A stretch of DNA of 36,036 bases from Pseudomonadota bacterium (GTDB lineage: Bacteria; Pseudomonadota; Alphaproteobacteria; Rhizobiales; Rhizobiaceae). The DNA lies in assembly GCA_023399465.1 (NCBI GenBank), contig JAEWPB010000013.1, positions 1-36,036 on the forward strand, in the 5' to 3' direction. The notes under the pieces are model-generated. The model was not told the DNA's origin, did not search any database, and worked only from the letters and a program-made list of their open reading frames with translations. The position numbers and the translations under genes were made by a program. This document shows positions 1 to 8,207 of the stretch, piece by piece. Within the stretch, counting starts at the first letter, position 1. Every line of letters starts with the position of its first letter.

Positions 1-695
1 GTTGAGGTTCCGGACAGCGTCGTCCAGTTCAGCGCGCCAACTGCGATCTTGCGATAGCTGGACTGCGCGGACAGCCGGACAAGGTTTGAGAGATTGGTGA
101 CCGTCGGCACGTTCGATGCGTTGGTGACGACCCTCGAAACGAGCATGTCGTCATAGGATGAGTCGAATGTGGCGTCGCTCTCCGCCCGTGACGACGGATT
201 GTAGGTAAGATCCGCCAGGTCATTCAGGGCAAACCCGCCGGATAGAGACCACCGCAGGTGATAGGTCTTGTTGGCGGCCGTCGCAAAATCCGCCTGGACA
301 GTCGTGACGTTGAAGATCCCGCGGTGCAGGAAGTCGTAGCCTGCCGGCACCCGCACCTGCCCCGTCGAGGGAGAGACGACGGGAATGCGTCCGTCCGTCG
401 TCTGCACCGCGGGAAAGATCGGCAGCCGTGCCCGCGCCTGCGCCATCAGCACGAAATTGGAGGTATCGCCGGAGCCGGTCGCCGCGGCAATCAGTTGCTG
501 GATGGCCTGCAGCAATTGCGTCAGATCGGTTCCCGAGGCGGTGAGGCCGGCGCCCGCGATCACGGCCATGATCTCGCGCTGTGGGTGCTCGATCGCAGCG
601 GCCGGCACCCGCGAGCCCGACTGCGCTCCCTGCGTGTTCCGGTCGACAAAGGCGGCATTGGGATCCGAGCTGCCATAAGGGGGATTATATTTCAT
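1..695 (-). CDS. Phage tail fibre/tail protein, N-terminal part (runs off the left edge)
   Basis: An open frame starts at ATG 695 and has no stop before position 1, giving 231 codons of a longer gene. It begins MKYNPPYGSSDPNAAF and continues with a segment containing RVPAAAIEHPQREI, which I associate with N-terminal regions of prophage tail fibre proteins that attach to a contractile-tail baseplate. It follows the gp48-family gene by 9 bases, which is where Mu-like phages keep the tail fibre gene. The expected role is host receptor binding, with the variable receptor-binding end lying outside the window. The product name rests on gene order plus N-terminal character rather than on a catalytic motif. 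Confidence 0.7.
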   Translation of the reverse strand, partial: MKYNPPYGSSDPNAAFVDRNTQGAQSGSRVPAAAIEHPQREIMAVIAGAGLTASGTDLTQLLQAIQQLIAAATGSGDTSNFVLMAQARARLPIFPAVQTTDGRIPVVSPSTGQVRVPAGYDFLHRGIFNVTTVQADFATAANKTYHLRWSLSGGFALNDLADLTYNPSSRAESDATFDSSYDDMLVSRVVTNASNVPTVTNLSNLVRLSAQSSYRKIAVGALNWTTLSGTS

Positions 696-704
696 CGCAG
701 AACC

Positions 705-1487
705 TCAAAGCGGGAAGAGAAGGGAGTTTCCGTATTCGTCGACAATTGGAATGCCGGCCTCGGTGACCAGCGCACCGTAGTCTTGCCAGGGGCCAAGCAC
801 CGGGATGGTCCAGGCCGGCGCAATTTTTCGCAGCAGGCACAGGATCTGTTCGGCCACGCCAAGCGAAAACAGCGGATCGTAGCCGCACTCACTGGCGCCG
901 GTTTCGAAGTAGCTGATTGCAGAATCACGGACGCGAACGATCCAGTAGAGCTCTTCGTCGCTGCGGCCGGTTTCGTGCAGTGCGCCAAGTTCCGAGAAGC
1001 CGCATTCGAACAGGGACGGCTCTTCAATTTCGATTTCGAAGCCATAGCCGGCGGCGATCCGGATAAAGTCTTCCGGATGGATCGCCGCACCGCCCCGGAC
1101 CCGATCGGCCAACGCCCCCAACCGCTCCGTTGTAGAGCGATCACCGGTGAAGCACGCTTCCGGCAAGCCGTAGTCCGCTTCCCATTCCGCCAGCAATTCG
1201 AAGGCGCCTTGCGGACTTGCCTCCAGCGCCAGGCGGAAAGCGCGGGCATAGAGCCCGCAAAATCCGTTGATCAGAACCCGGGTGAAACGGGCAAGCACCG
1301 ACGCCAACGGCACCGCCTCGCCGTCCGGAGACCCCCAGGCCGGACCTTGCGGCCACATCGCCAGGGACGCCGTGATCAGATCATCATTGGTCGGCGCGGC
1401 AAGCGCATCAAACGGCTCCGCTACGGCTACTCGGTCGAGGGTGGAATAGCCCCGCGTGACGGTGTGGGTGTAGGGACTACGCGACAT
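705..1487 (-). CDS. Baseplate protein of the Mu gp48 / YmfQ (DUF2313) family
   Basis: A 260-residue protein beginning MSRSPYTHTVTRGYS. The central region with LLAEWEADYGLPEACF and the following run of short acidic helices is typical of the DUF2313/YmfQ family, whose members sit between baseplate J and the tail fibre in Mu-like phages. The protein is thought to finish the baseplate wedge and link it to the fibre. The start overlaps the end of the J gene by 11 bases, suggesting translational coupling, and the tail fibre start lies just downstream. Overlapping frames on the plus strand across this stretch are shadows. Confidence 0.8.
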   Translation of the reverse strand: MSRSPYTHTVTRGYSTLDRVAVAEPFDALAAPTNDDLITASLAMWPQGPAWGSPDGEAVPLASVLARFTRVLINGFCGLYARAFRLALEASPQGAFELLAEWEADYGLPEACFTGDRSTTERLGALADRVRGGAAIHPEDFIRIAAGYGFEIEIEEPSLFECGFSELGALHETGRSDEELYWIVRVRDSAISYFETGASECGYDPLFSLGVAEQILCLLRKIAPAWTIPVLGPWQDYGALVTEAGIPIVDEYGNSLLFPL

Positions 1488-2559
1488 AGGTGATCTCGCC
1501 CGGCACGGGATATTCCCCGGCCGTCAGCATCAGGTCACCCGCCGGTTCGACGAGCACATGCTGATACTCACCGGTCACGCCGGAGATTGCCTCCACCAGC
1601 CAGGAGCGCGAAAGCATGAATGGATCGCCCGATATGCCCGGCCGGCCCCGCTCGAGGAGCACATCGGCCACGGCTGCTGCAATTCCCTCGCGCACATCCG
1701 TCGTATCCAGGGACAGATCGGAAATGGTCAGGTCGATCGGTCGGGCCATGGGTGCCGCCGCCACACTGTCATCAATCCGGATCAGCCGCTTCGCGTCGAT
1801 TGCCGCTTGCACGACGGCAACATCGCCCTCTGTGGGGATAAGGTCCGGTCTGCCGCTGAAGAGGAAAAGGACGGCGATGAAACCGGGTCCGCCCGGGTCC
1901 CTGTACGCCCACGCCTTTTCCACGCCGGGGACAGCGAGCGCCAGCTGCTCATAGTCACTGAGCGTGCCACCGCCAGGCGGATTGCGCTTGCGCACCAGCG
2001 CCCGTGCTCGCAGCGACGCATCGGACTCGATGTCCGCGCCGCCGCCGAGACCGCCCGTATCGATGATCCATTCCGCCGACAGCGCCGGCCACAAAGCCGG
2101 GTCGGCCAGTGACAGCACGCCACCGGCGTCCCTGTTGGTATCCGCCCCCTTGCTTTCCGCCTGAACAGTAAAGGACAGCGCGCCAAACGGCCCGGCTTGC
2201 GCCGGCGCGGAAGAAAGATAGGTCACGTCGCCGGAAACGAACCGAACGCCGGCGGGATAGATGGCGTTTGCTTCGCCAGCACCGGAAATCGGTCCGGATG
2301 CCGCGGCGGCCGACTTGCGATAGATGCCGATATCGGCCGCATGCCGCACAAGGAATTGACCGTCTGCGGTCGAAAGAAAGATCTGTTGCGCCAGGTAGGC
2401 CATGCGCAATTCGAATTCGTGGCCAAGAGCCGCCAGCACTTTGCCCGTCACGGTCACGAAGTTGTTTGCAAGCGACGAGTCGGTACCGGGCATATATTCG
2501 CGATAAGCACCGCGAACCCGCCGGGAAATGTCAGCTAGCGAGCGGACGCTCCACGCCAT
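1477..2559 (-). CDS. Baseplate J protein (Mu gp47 / P2 gpJ family)
   Basis: A 360-residue protein beginning MAWSVRSLADISRRV. It shows the usual J-family layout: an N-terminal helical part (roughly residues 1-80), a beta-rich middle, and a later segment containing GGGADIESDASLRARAL and RKRNPPGGGTLSDYEQLA, the conserved core of baseplate J/gp47 proteins. J proteins form the wedges around the central hub of contractile tails. The start lies inside the 3' end of the gp46 gene (29-base overlap) and the end overlaps the gp48-family gene. The gene order gp46-J-gp48 matches Mu. Confidence 0.9.
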   Translation of the reverse strand: MAWSVRSLADISRRVRGAYREYMPGTDSSLANNFVTVTGKVLAALGHEFELRMAYLAQQIFLSTADGQFLVRHAADIGIYRKSAAAASGPISGAGEANAIYPAGVRFVSGDVTYLSSAPAQAGPFGALSFTVQAESKGADTNRDAGGVLSLADPALWPALSAEWIIDTGGLGGGADIESDASLRARALVRKRNPPGGGTLSDYEQLALAVPGVEKAWAYRDPGGPGFIAVLFLFSGRPDLIPTEGDVAVVQAAIDAKRLIRIDDSVAAAPMARPIDLTISDLSLDTTDVREGIAAAVADVLLERGRPGISGDPFMLSRSWLVEAISGVTGEYQHVLVEPAGDLMLTAGEYPVPGEITYVA

Positions 2560-3067
2560 CGATCTGCCTCCAGAGAATCTCGAATTTCTGCTTGAAACTC
2601 TGCGCGCCGTTGCGGCCGTAGAGCGTGATGGTGAGTTCCAGCCGGTTCCGCGCTCGATCGGCGACCGCCGCCGCAGTCGCCTGTATTGCCGCCCCCTGAT
2701 CGATCAGCGGCTGCAAAGCCTCGACCGCATAGGTCTCGGCGATGGTTTCGATCCCCTCGTAGAGAGCCGATCGCCGTAGCAGCCAGAGCTTCGAGCCGAG
2801 CGCCGTTTCCCCCGGTCCGAGATCGAAACTGTCTCCGATCCATCCCCTGTTCACGTCGCCGTCACGCAGCTCGTAATCCTCGACGCGGCGATCGGTCATG
2901 AGGCAGATCAGCACCTGTGTCGCCAGCCCCTGCTCTGCCCTGAGGTCACCAGGTGCTGTTGCTTGGTAGAGGCTGTTGAGGATGAGATCGCCGGCCATCC
3001 CGTCCCAGCCGAGATCGGGCGAGCGATAGGGCTCCTCGCCCTCGTCGAGCGGAATAATTCTGAGCAT
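2531..3067 (-). CDS. Phage GP46 family baseplate protein
   Basis: A 178-residue protein starting MLRIIPLDEGEEPYRSPD at ATG 3067, 11 bases after the spike gene stop. The segment with CLMTDRRVEDYELRDGD followed by RGWIGDSF is characteristic of the GP46 family (Mu gp46, functionally like P2 gpW/gp25), a sheath-initiating wedge component. An upstream extension of the same frame to 3691 exists, but it runs through the spike gene in another frame and is rejected as the true start. The context is spike upstream and J downstream. Confidence 0.85.
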   Translation of the reverse strand: MLRIIPLDEGEEPYRSPDLGWDGMAGDLILNSLYQATAPGDLRAEQGLATQVLICLMTDRRVEDYELRDGDVNRGWIGDSFDLGPGETALGSKLWLLRRSALYEGIETIAETYAVEALQPLIDQGAAIQATAAAVADRARNRLELTITLYGRNGAQSFKQKFEILWRQIDGVERPLAS

Positions 3068-3078
3068 GGATACAACCC

Positions 3079-3561
3079 TTAAACAGGCGCGCCGGTGGAG
3101 CTGCTGCCAGATTCGACCCCGCCATGACGGTGCGTGTCGCCGATATCTGTGCCGTTGTGCGTGACGGTTCCGCCCTCGATCGCAAGACCGGCCGGCGAGA
3201 TGGTGATGGTGACGCCACCAGCTCGAAAGACGAAGCTGTTGCTCCCGACGTCTGCCACAATGCCGTCGCCGACGAGCTTGATGATGTTGCCGTTTGCGTC
3301 GTAGATCGCTGTCGCCCCGGCCGGCAGTCCGGTCGGCCGCTTGCCGGGATGCTCGCCGCCGAGCACGTAACCCTCGTCTGACTGGCTGTTCGGGAAAAGC
3401 AGAAGGCCCTTGGCACCGGCGATCGGTTGTGAGGCAAACCCATGTGACTCTGGCCGATGCAATCGGGTAAAGCCCTGGCTGTGGCGGCCGCGGCCGTTCA
3501 CGAACTGCTGGCCCTTGTTTTCCTCGATGGTCCCGTCGAACTCGAAACGCGCGCCGCTCAT
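3079..3561 (-). CDS. Baseplate central spike / assembly protein V (Mu gp45-like)
   Basis: A 160-residue protein starting MSGARFEFDG at ATG 3561, which overlaps the stop of the hub gene in an ATGA arrangement. An in-frame ATG four codons upstream (3573) is less likely. The N-terminal part has the OB-like region of Mu gp45 (HRPESHGFASQPIAGAKG), followed by a beta-helical stretch with alternating hydrophobic residues. The C-terminus contains THNGTDIGDTHRHGG, in which the HRH triplet fits the HxH metal-binding motif known from spike tips of P2 gpV and Mu gp45. The spike is the membrane-piercing tip of the tail tube. Confidence 0.88.
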   Translation of the reverse strand: MSGARFEFDGTIEENKGQQFVNGRGRHSQGFTRLHRPESHGFASQPIAGAKGLLLFPNSQSDEGYVLGGEHPGKRPTGLPAGATAIYDANGNIIKLVGDGIVADVGSNSFVFRAGGVTITISPAGLAIEGGTVTHNGTDIGDTHRHGGVESGSSSTGAPV

Positions 3562-4607
3562 TCCTGCTCCCATGTCGCCGAGATGTTCCCGGGCGCTGAA
3601 TAGGCGTCGGCAGAACTGCCACGCGGATTTTCGCCGCCAAACCCGCGGGGATCGGCGAGCGAGAGTGTCGCTGTCGTGCCGTCCCCGTCATTGCTTTCCT
3701 GCTCGAGCGTCACCTTCTTGATCAGCATCAGCCCATCAATACCGATCCAGTCGTCCTTGACGTGGACGAGATAATTTGGCGTCCAGATCCTGCCGCCACC
3801 ATCGCGCCAGCCCATGACCTTGATCTCGGCGGTCGCAGCATTGCCGGCAGCCCGTTTAACCTGCCATTCCGCCCGCTTCTTCATCCGGTCCGTCGTCGAC
3901 TCGCCCTCGTGCTGCAACACGAGCGGCCGATCGCGAGAAACGCCACGGTCGGTGGCGACCGCCTGTCCACGCAACTGCTGTGCGTCGACGCCCTCGGTTG
4001 CCTGTCCGCGAACATGGACCTTCGAATGCCTGCCCTGCTCGGTAAACGTCGCCGAGGCGTTCTCGATATTGACCCCGAACCGCAAACCGCCGACATGGGT
4101 GCCCGCAGGCCTGGTGGCCAGCTTGAGCTTCCCCTCCGCCGTGTCGTGGATCAGGATGCCGCGACCACGCGCCCGACGTTCGATCGTGCTGAACTGGCTT
4201 TCACCGACCCGCAGCCGGTGAACCGGCTCGGTTGGCAGACCGCCGTCGTCTTCGACACCGATCCCAAGCTGATCGAACTCCCGAGCGATATCGGCAAGGT
4301 TCTTGTTCAGCACTTCGCCCGTCGGATGAATGGCCGAACATTCCGTCGCATCGATCGTCCGAGAAACCAGAGTCACGTTCAGTACCCGAGTTTCACGATC
4401 ATGCGACGGGTTGACGTCACGCACATAGCCGGTCAGCACCGTGGTACCGCTGGCCGACAACACCACCTCCTGCCCCACCGTAACCGATATGCCCACCCCG
4501 GCTGGAACGAGTGCAACCGATGCGGTGCGTACCGCCTCCTCGACCGACATTTCGATGGACACGGCAATGATCGGCGGCAAGCCGGCAATCGTGACGGTTT
4601 CAAGCAT
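3558..4607 (-). CDS. Baseplate hub protein, late control gpD family (Mu gpP / P2 gpD)
   Basis: A 349-residue protein beginning MLETVTIAGLPPIIAVSIEM. The order of segments, with TSLSI-like early strands, an RRARGRGILIHDTAEGKL region near the middle and a C-terminal segment with YLVHVKDDWIGIDGLMLIKK and repeated LADPRGFG, matches the late control D / Mu gpP family. This protein forms the trimeric hub on which the spike sits. It ends in an ATGA overlap with the spike gene, and the gene upstream is the C-terminal part of the DNA circularisation protein, as in Mu (N then P then gp45). Confidence 0.85.
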   Translation of the reverse strand: MLETVTIAGLPPIIAVSIEMSVEEAVRTASVALVPAGVGISVTVGQEVVLSASGTTVLTGYVRDVNPSHDRETRVLNVTLVSRTIDATECSAIHPTGEVLNKNLADIAREFDQLGIGVEDDGGLPTEPVHRLRVGESQFSTIERRARGRGILIHDTAEGKLKLATRPAGTHVGGLRFGVNIENASATFTEQGRHSKVHVRGQATEGVDAQQLRGQAVATDRGVSRDRPLVLQHEGESTTDRMKKRAEWQVKRAAGNAATAEIKVMGWRDGGGRIWTPNYLVHVKDDWIGIDGLMLIKKVTLEQESNDGDGTTATLSLADPRGFGGENPRGSSADAYSAPGNISATWEQE

Positions 4608-4626
4608 GGTTTCAGCTGTCTTCGGG

Positions 4627-5241
4627 TTAGCTGGCGAGCGCGTCGAAGCGTGTCGGCATCAGCATCGGAGTGGCCGAGCCGGCGAGATCGACCAGCTGCG
4701 CGGCGCGGGTTGCATCGCCATAGAGCTGGTAGGCGAGCACTGTCGACGGAAGAGACAGTCCGGCCATGACCTGCACCATCGGCGTCGAGTTGGCGGCAAT
4801 CTCTGACACGAGACGAATAGCCACCTGCACCAGCGACCGAAGCCATGAATAGAGATCGGCATCGATGGTGGCAGCAACTGCATAGGCTTCCTCGGCAATC
4901 GAACCGAGAGCGGCACGCGCCGTTCGCGCCGAGGGGCGCGACGGCCATGCTACACGGCCGATCGCCAGCGCCTGTCCGATTGCCGCCAGCAGCACCAGGG
5001 CGCTGCGCGTTTCAGCATCGATATCGTCGGCAATCACGAAATTCTCGAATCCCTGCACATCCCGGACACTCTCTGCAATGATGCGAACGAGGTCGACGGA
5101 CTCGGCCGCAAACTCTGCCGCCCCCAGGACATCCGCGACGGCAATCCGCGCTGCTATATCCGTCTGGTCCTCAGTATCGGTGACCACCTCGGTGGAAATC
5201 GTCGCCAGCCAGTCCAGGATGATCGTCTTGTCGGCAGCCAT
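4627..5241 (-). CDS. DNA circularisation protein, C-terminal-type ORF (Mu gpN family)
   Basis: A 204-residue, strongly helical protein starting MAADKTIILDWLATIST. It has the alanine-rich helical character of the C-terminal part of Mu gpN-type DNA circularisation proteins, including a closing segment with VLAYQLYGDATRAAQLVDLA. In most relatives this is fused to the N-terminal domain in one polypeptide. Here the two are separate ORFs joined by a TGATG overlap at 5243-5239. In Mu, gpN is a tail/baseplate component. I cannot tell whether the split is normal for this phage lineage. Confidence 0.75.
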   Translation of the reverse strand: MAADKTIILDWLATISTEVVTDTEDQTDIAARIAVADVLGAAEFAAESVDLVRIIAESVRDVQGFENFVIADDIDAETRSALVLLAAIGQALAIGRVAWPSRPSARTARAALGSIAEEAYAVAATIDADLYSWLRSLVQVAIRLVSEIAANSTPMVQVMAGLSLPSTVLAYQLYGDATRAAQLVDLAGSATPMLMPTRFDALAS

Positions 5242-5699
5242 CAGAACAACCTCCCGAAAGCAGATGTCGCCAATGCAAGCCCGGTAGAAAAAGCCGCCCC
5301 GACGTCACCGATCGTGAGACCTGAGACCGATGCGGGAAGCGCTGCGGCGGCACGGAAATCGATCGCAACAAAACCGTTGCGGTCGCGTTCGCGCATCCGC
5401 CGCCATTCCAGGATGTGCACCATCTGGCCGGGGTCGATTGGCAGGACAAGCATGCCTGGTCCTGCGGTATCCAGCGCGGCAGCCAGGCGGTGGGCGCGAC
5501 CATCGGCAGCATCCCCCGTCACATAAGCCGCGACGTCGAAGAGCCGTGTTCGCCTGCCCTGATCCTCGATGACGGAAACCTCGCCGCCCGCAAACTCATG
5601 GATCGCGGCGCGACGGCCGCCGGACACGTCCTCACGTTCGACATAGAAGCCGACGCCGCGATACGAGGCGCTCAGCAACGTTTTCGTCCATTCGCGCAT
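5241..5699 (-). CDS. DNA circularisation protein N-terminal domain (Mu gpN family)
   Basis: A 152-residue protein starting MREWTKTLLSASYRGVGF. The segment SASYRGVGFYVEREDVSGG and the later PGQMVHILEWRRMRERD region are typical of the DNA circulation protein N-terminal domain found in Mu gpN. It ends in TGATG with the downstream ORF carrying the C-terminal-type part, so the two halves are probably translated together. The gene follows directly on the tape measure stop, as in Mu. The name comes from an old proposal; structurally the protein belongs to the tail tip/baseplate. Confidence 0.82.
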   Translation of the reverse strand: MREWTKTLLSASYRGVGFYVEREDVSGGRRAAIHEFAGGEVSVIEDQGRRTRLFDVAAYVTGDAADGRAHRLAAALDTAGPGMLVLPIDPGQMVHILEWRRMRERDRNGFVAIDFRAAAALPASVSGLTIGDVGAAFSTGLALATSAFGRLF

Positions 5700-7780
5700 C
5701 AGAAGCCCCCGCCACCATTGGCCGATGCAGAGACCGCCGACATGCTGCGTCCGGTGTCCGCGTTCACTCTCGGCTTGCCGCTGATCGCGGCATTGGCGAC
5801 GGTGATCTGCGCATTGCTGATCTTGTTTGCGGCCTGGAGCATCTTCTCGGCCGCCGACTGCAATGCCGCACCGACGTCAACACCTGCCACCTTGAAGAAG
5901 GCGGCGCCTTTCTCGATCGCCTCACCGGCAGCCCGACCGCTTTCGGCAACCTTTTCGGCAGCCTCATCGCCGGCCGAGAGCAGTTCGACCGGTGCAGTTT
6001 TCTCCTGTGCGCCTGGACGCTCAGATCTCTTTAGCCCCGTCGCGTCGACCTTGAACGCGTCTCGCAACTCCTGCCGTGACGGCACCCGGAAAACGTCGCC
6101 GGCAAGCTGCCCCATCGACGCCATTTCCGGCCGGGAGCGCGGAACCGGAGCGCCTGGACGCTCAGATCTCTTTAGCCCCGTCGCGTCGATCTTGAACGCG
6201 TCTCGCAACTCCTGCCGTGACGGCACCCGGAAAAAGTCGCCGGAAAGCTGCCCCATCGACGCCATTTCCGGCGCGGGCCTCAAGGCCGGCGGCACGCCCT
6301 CCAGGCGCTTCGGCATCGCCGGAAGCTGCATCTCCGGCCGGGAGCGCGGAACCGGAGCGCCCTCGCCCCGAGAGCCCGGAAACTCAGTGGTGACAACCGG
6401 CTGTCCCTGCCGGCCGACCGATGGCTTTACCGAGCCGTTGAGGTACTTGCCGGCGTGATAGTTTTTGAGAAACTCTGGATCCTTGAGCCCGCCTTCGAAA
6501 GCGACCTGATCGCTTTCCTCATCGCGCGAAAAGGAGCCGAGAGGCATGTTTTTCAACATCCACGTCTCTCTCTCCCAATAGCTCATGCCCCGCTTTTCGA
6601 GCCCGCGACGCACCGCCTCGCCATAATCGAGATCTTCCGACACGGCATCCATAACAGTCGACGCCGGCTTGGACGCAGCTGCGCCGAAGCTCGTCATAAG
6701 CTTGCTCCAGCTGTTCGACAGGCGGTCGATGCTCGCCTGCGTATCGCCGGTGACCTTCTGCAGGTCGCGCAGGACGGTTCCCTCGACCTGAGAAGAATTC
6801 ACCGCATCGACGAACCTCTTGTAGCTGTCGGCGCTCGTCATCAGCGACTGCATGCCGAGGCGGAATTCCTGGTCGGTAAACAGCAGAGGCAGCTTGGAAA
6901 GGTCGCCCTTGACCGCTTCCTTCGATAGCCGAACGAATGCCGCGACGGCGTCCTCACCGCTCTTTTTCGCCGCCTCCATTTCCGCGCGGAGATTGATCCC
7001 AAAGCCGGCAAATTTCTTCGCCGTGTCGGCAGTGAACATCTTGCCGAACACGTTCTGAGCCTGCGTCGCAGCCCCGCTCGCGCTGCCCGTGTCCTCACGC
7101 AGAGTTTGCAGGATGGCAATCAGTTTCTTCAGGCCGTCTTCACCCTCATAGCCGAGCGAAGCGAACGAATTGGCGAGTTCGGGAATGTAGGTCGCCATGT
7201 CCTTCAGTTCGAACTGGCCGGCCTTGCCGCCCGTGACCATGATATCGAAAGCCCGCTGCATCTCGCCCGCCTCGATCTTGAGAGCAGACGATGCCTTGAT
7301 CGCCGTGTTTGCGATATCTTCAGCAGCCGATCCGGACGCCTGCGCCGTCGCCAGCACCGACGGCAGAAAGGCCAGGGCTTCCTTCAGCGACAAGCCCGAA
7401 GATACCAGCGTATCGAGCGCTGAGATTGCGTTCTCGACCGGCATCGCCAGCGTCTTGGTAATGTCCTGCATGCGTGAAAACGCCGCCTCGGTTTCCGCCG
7501 CACTCGCATCGGCGGTGATGCCGATACGGGTCATCTGCCGCTCGACCGATGCGAACTCGGTAATCGCCTTCTTGGCGCCGTAGGCAACGACGGCGGGCGC
7601 AGCGAAGCGGCCGACAGCCGCCATCATGGACGCCGTTCCGCGACCAACCAGCGACTGCTGGCGATTGAGCGCCGCAGCCTGCCTGTTGACCTGCTGCAAC
7701 TTGCCGGCAAGCGACTGGAAAACCTTGCCAGTCCTGTCAACAGCGGAGATCTTCAGCCTGGCTTCGACTTCACGCGTCAT
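5699..7780 (-). CDS. Tail tape measure protein
   Basis: A 693-residue protein beginning MTREVEARLKISAVDRTGKV. It has the TP901-type tape measure core: an N-terminal coiled-coil region, a short hydrophobic glycine/alanine stretch near residues 50-65, and a segment with EFASVERQMTRIGITADAS followed by long helices. The C-terminal third is proline/arginine-rich and carries two near-identical 47-residue repeats. Tape measure proteins set tail length and help eject DNA. The start overlaps the stop of the frameshifted chaperone product (ATGA at 7780-7777). Its length would imply a tail of about 100 nm by the usual residue-to-length rule, which is an inference. Confidence 0.9.
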   Translation of the reverse strand: MTREVEARLKISAVDRTGKVFQSLAGKLQQVNRQAAALNRQQSLVGRGTASMMAAVGRFAAPAVVAYGAKKAITEFASVERQMTRIGITADASAAETEAAFSRMQDITKTLAMPVENAISALDTLVSSGLSLKEALAFLPSVLATAQASGSAAEDIANTAIKASSALKIEAGEMQRAFDIMVTGGKAGQFELKDMATYIPELANSFASLGYEGEDGLKKLIAILQTLREDTGSASGAATQAQNVFGKMFTADTAKKFAGFGINLRAEMEAAKKSGEDAVAAFVRLSKEAVKGDLSKLPLLFTDQEFRLGMQSLMTSADSYKRFVDAVNSSQVEGTVLRDLQKVTGDTQASIDRLSNSWSKLMTSFGAAASKPASTVMDAVSEDLDYGEAVRRGLEKRGMSYWERETWMLKNMPLGSFSRDEESDQVAFEGGLKDPEFLKNYHAGKYLNGSVKPSVGRQGQPVVTTEFPGSRGEGAPVPRSRPEMQLPAMPKRLEGVPPALRPAPEMASMGQLSGDFFRVPSRQELRDAFKIDATGLKRSERPGAPVPRSRPEMASMGQLAGDVFRVPSRQELRDAFKVDATGLKRSERPGAQEKTAPVELLSAGDEAAEKVAESGRAAGEAIEKGAAFFKVAGVDVGAALQSAAEKMLQAANKISNAQITVANAAISGKPRVNADTGRSMSAVSASANGGGGF
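6009..6271 (-). repeat. Two direct 122-bp repeats (141-bp period) inside the tape measure gene
   Basis: Positions 6009-6130 and 6150-6271 are nearly identical, differing at only a few bases visible by eye, with a period of 141 bp, exactly 47 codons. The encoded unit contains MASMGQL followed by FRVPSRQELRDAF and DATGLKRSERPGA. A further shorter copy of the linker (encoding GAPVPRSRPEM) occurs near 6331-6360 as well as at about 6121-6153. The in-frame period suggests a recent internal duplication that lengthened the protein without breaking it. Confidence 0.95.
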
Positions 7781-8204
7781 TTGAAGTTTTCCCGAAATTC
7801 AAGATAGCGCTCATACCAGTAGAGGATCTGGCGCAGGGTCATCAGCTCGACGCGTCCGGCGTCCCAGCCGCGACGGAAGACGAGCCAGTCGGCGATGTCA
7901 CGGGCGCTGGCTGTTCCCGAAAAAAATCGAGCACCGCCTTTTGCAAGGCCAGCGCATCGCGCGCACCGAGCATCGTCAGTTCGTCCGCCGTCGGATTGAC
8001 AGCAAGTTTCTGCACATAGGCATCGACAACGTCGGGCAGCGTAATGAGGACAGCCGTGCCGGTTGGTCCCGGCTGCCATTGCTGCGGCTCGCCAAGGGCA
8101 TCCATGAAGATGTCCTTGTAGGTGGGCTCGCGCAGGGTGACGTTGTCAAAATGACCTTCGTGGCCCTGATAGCGGCGTGACAACTTTACGATCACATTCC
8201 CCAC
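7777..8204 (-). CDS. Tail assembly chaperone, long form made by -1 frameshift
   Basis: Reading begins at ATG 8204, slips back one base on seven consecutive T residues (minus strand, 7926-7920) and continues in the -1 frame to the stop at 7777. This gives about 142 residues: 95 from the zero frame, ending LDFF, then a 47-residue tail SGTASARDIADWLVFRRGWD and onward. The extension looks like real coding sequence and ends in an ATGA overlap with the tape measure start. Two-product tail chaperones by -1 slippage (lambda G/GT, P2 E/E', Mu gp41/gp42) are a conserved feature just before the tape measure gene. The two products are thought to coat the tape measure during tail assembly. Confidence 0.82.
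7842..8204 (-). CDS. Tail assembly chaperone, zero-frame short form
   Basis: A 120-residue protein beginning MGNVIVKLSRRYQGHEGHF, four bases downstream of the tube gene. The VTLREPTYKDIFMDALG segment is typical of phage tail assembly chaperones of the gp41/gpE type. Its last 25 residues, after the slippery T run, are serine/threonine/proline-rich and look low in constraint, whereas the -1 frame extension is well structured. It is expected to be the major product, with the frameshifted form made at a low ratio. Confidence 0.85.
   Translation of the reverse strand: MGNVIVKLSRRYQGHEGHFDNVTLREPTYKDIFMDALGEPQQWQPGPTGTAVLITLPDVVDAYVQKLAVNPTADELTMLGARDALALQKAVLDFFREQPAPVTSPTGSSSVAAGTPDASS
7920..7926 (-). 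promoter_or_regulatory. Programmed -1 ribosomal frameshift site (T TTT TTT)
   Basis: On the minus strand the zero frame reads GAT TTT TTT CGG, so the heptamer T TTT TTT matches the X XXY YYZ slippery rule. Slipping back one base gives TTT TTT TCG GGA, which opens the 47-codon extension ending at 7777. Position between tail tube and tape measure is the classic location. No stimulatory pseudoknot was worked out by eye. Confidence 0.85.
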
Positions 8205-8207
8205 AGA

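Noticed and set aside
258..1493. Long plus-strand open frame (411 codons) over the tail fibre and gp48 region
   Set aside because: It is antisense to the recognisable gp48 and tail fibre genes, is arginine-rich and has no motif; a GC-rich shadow.
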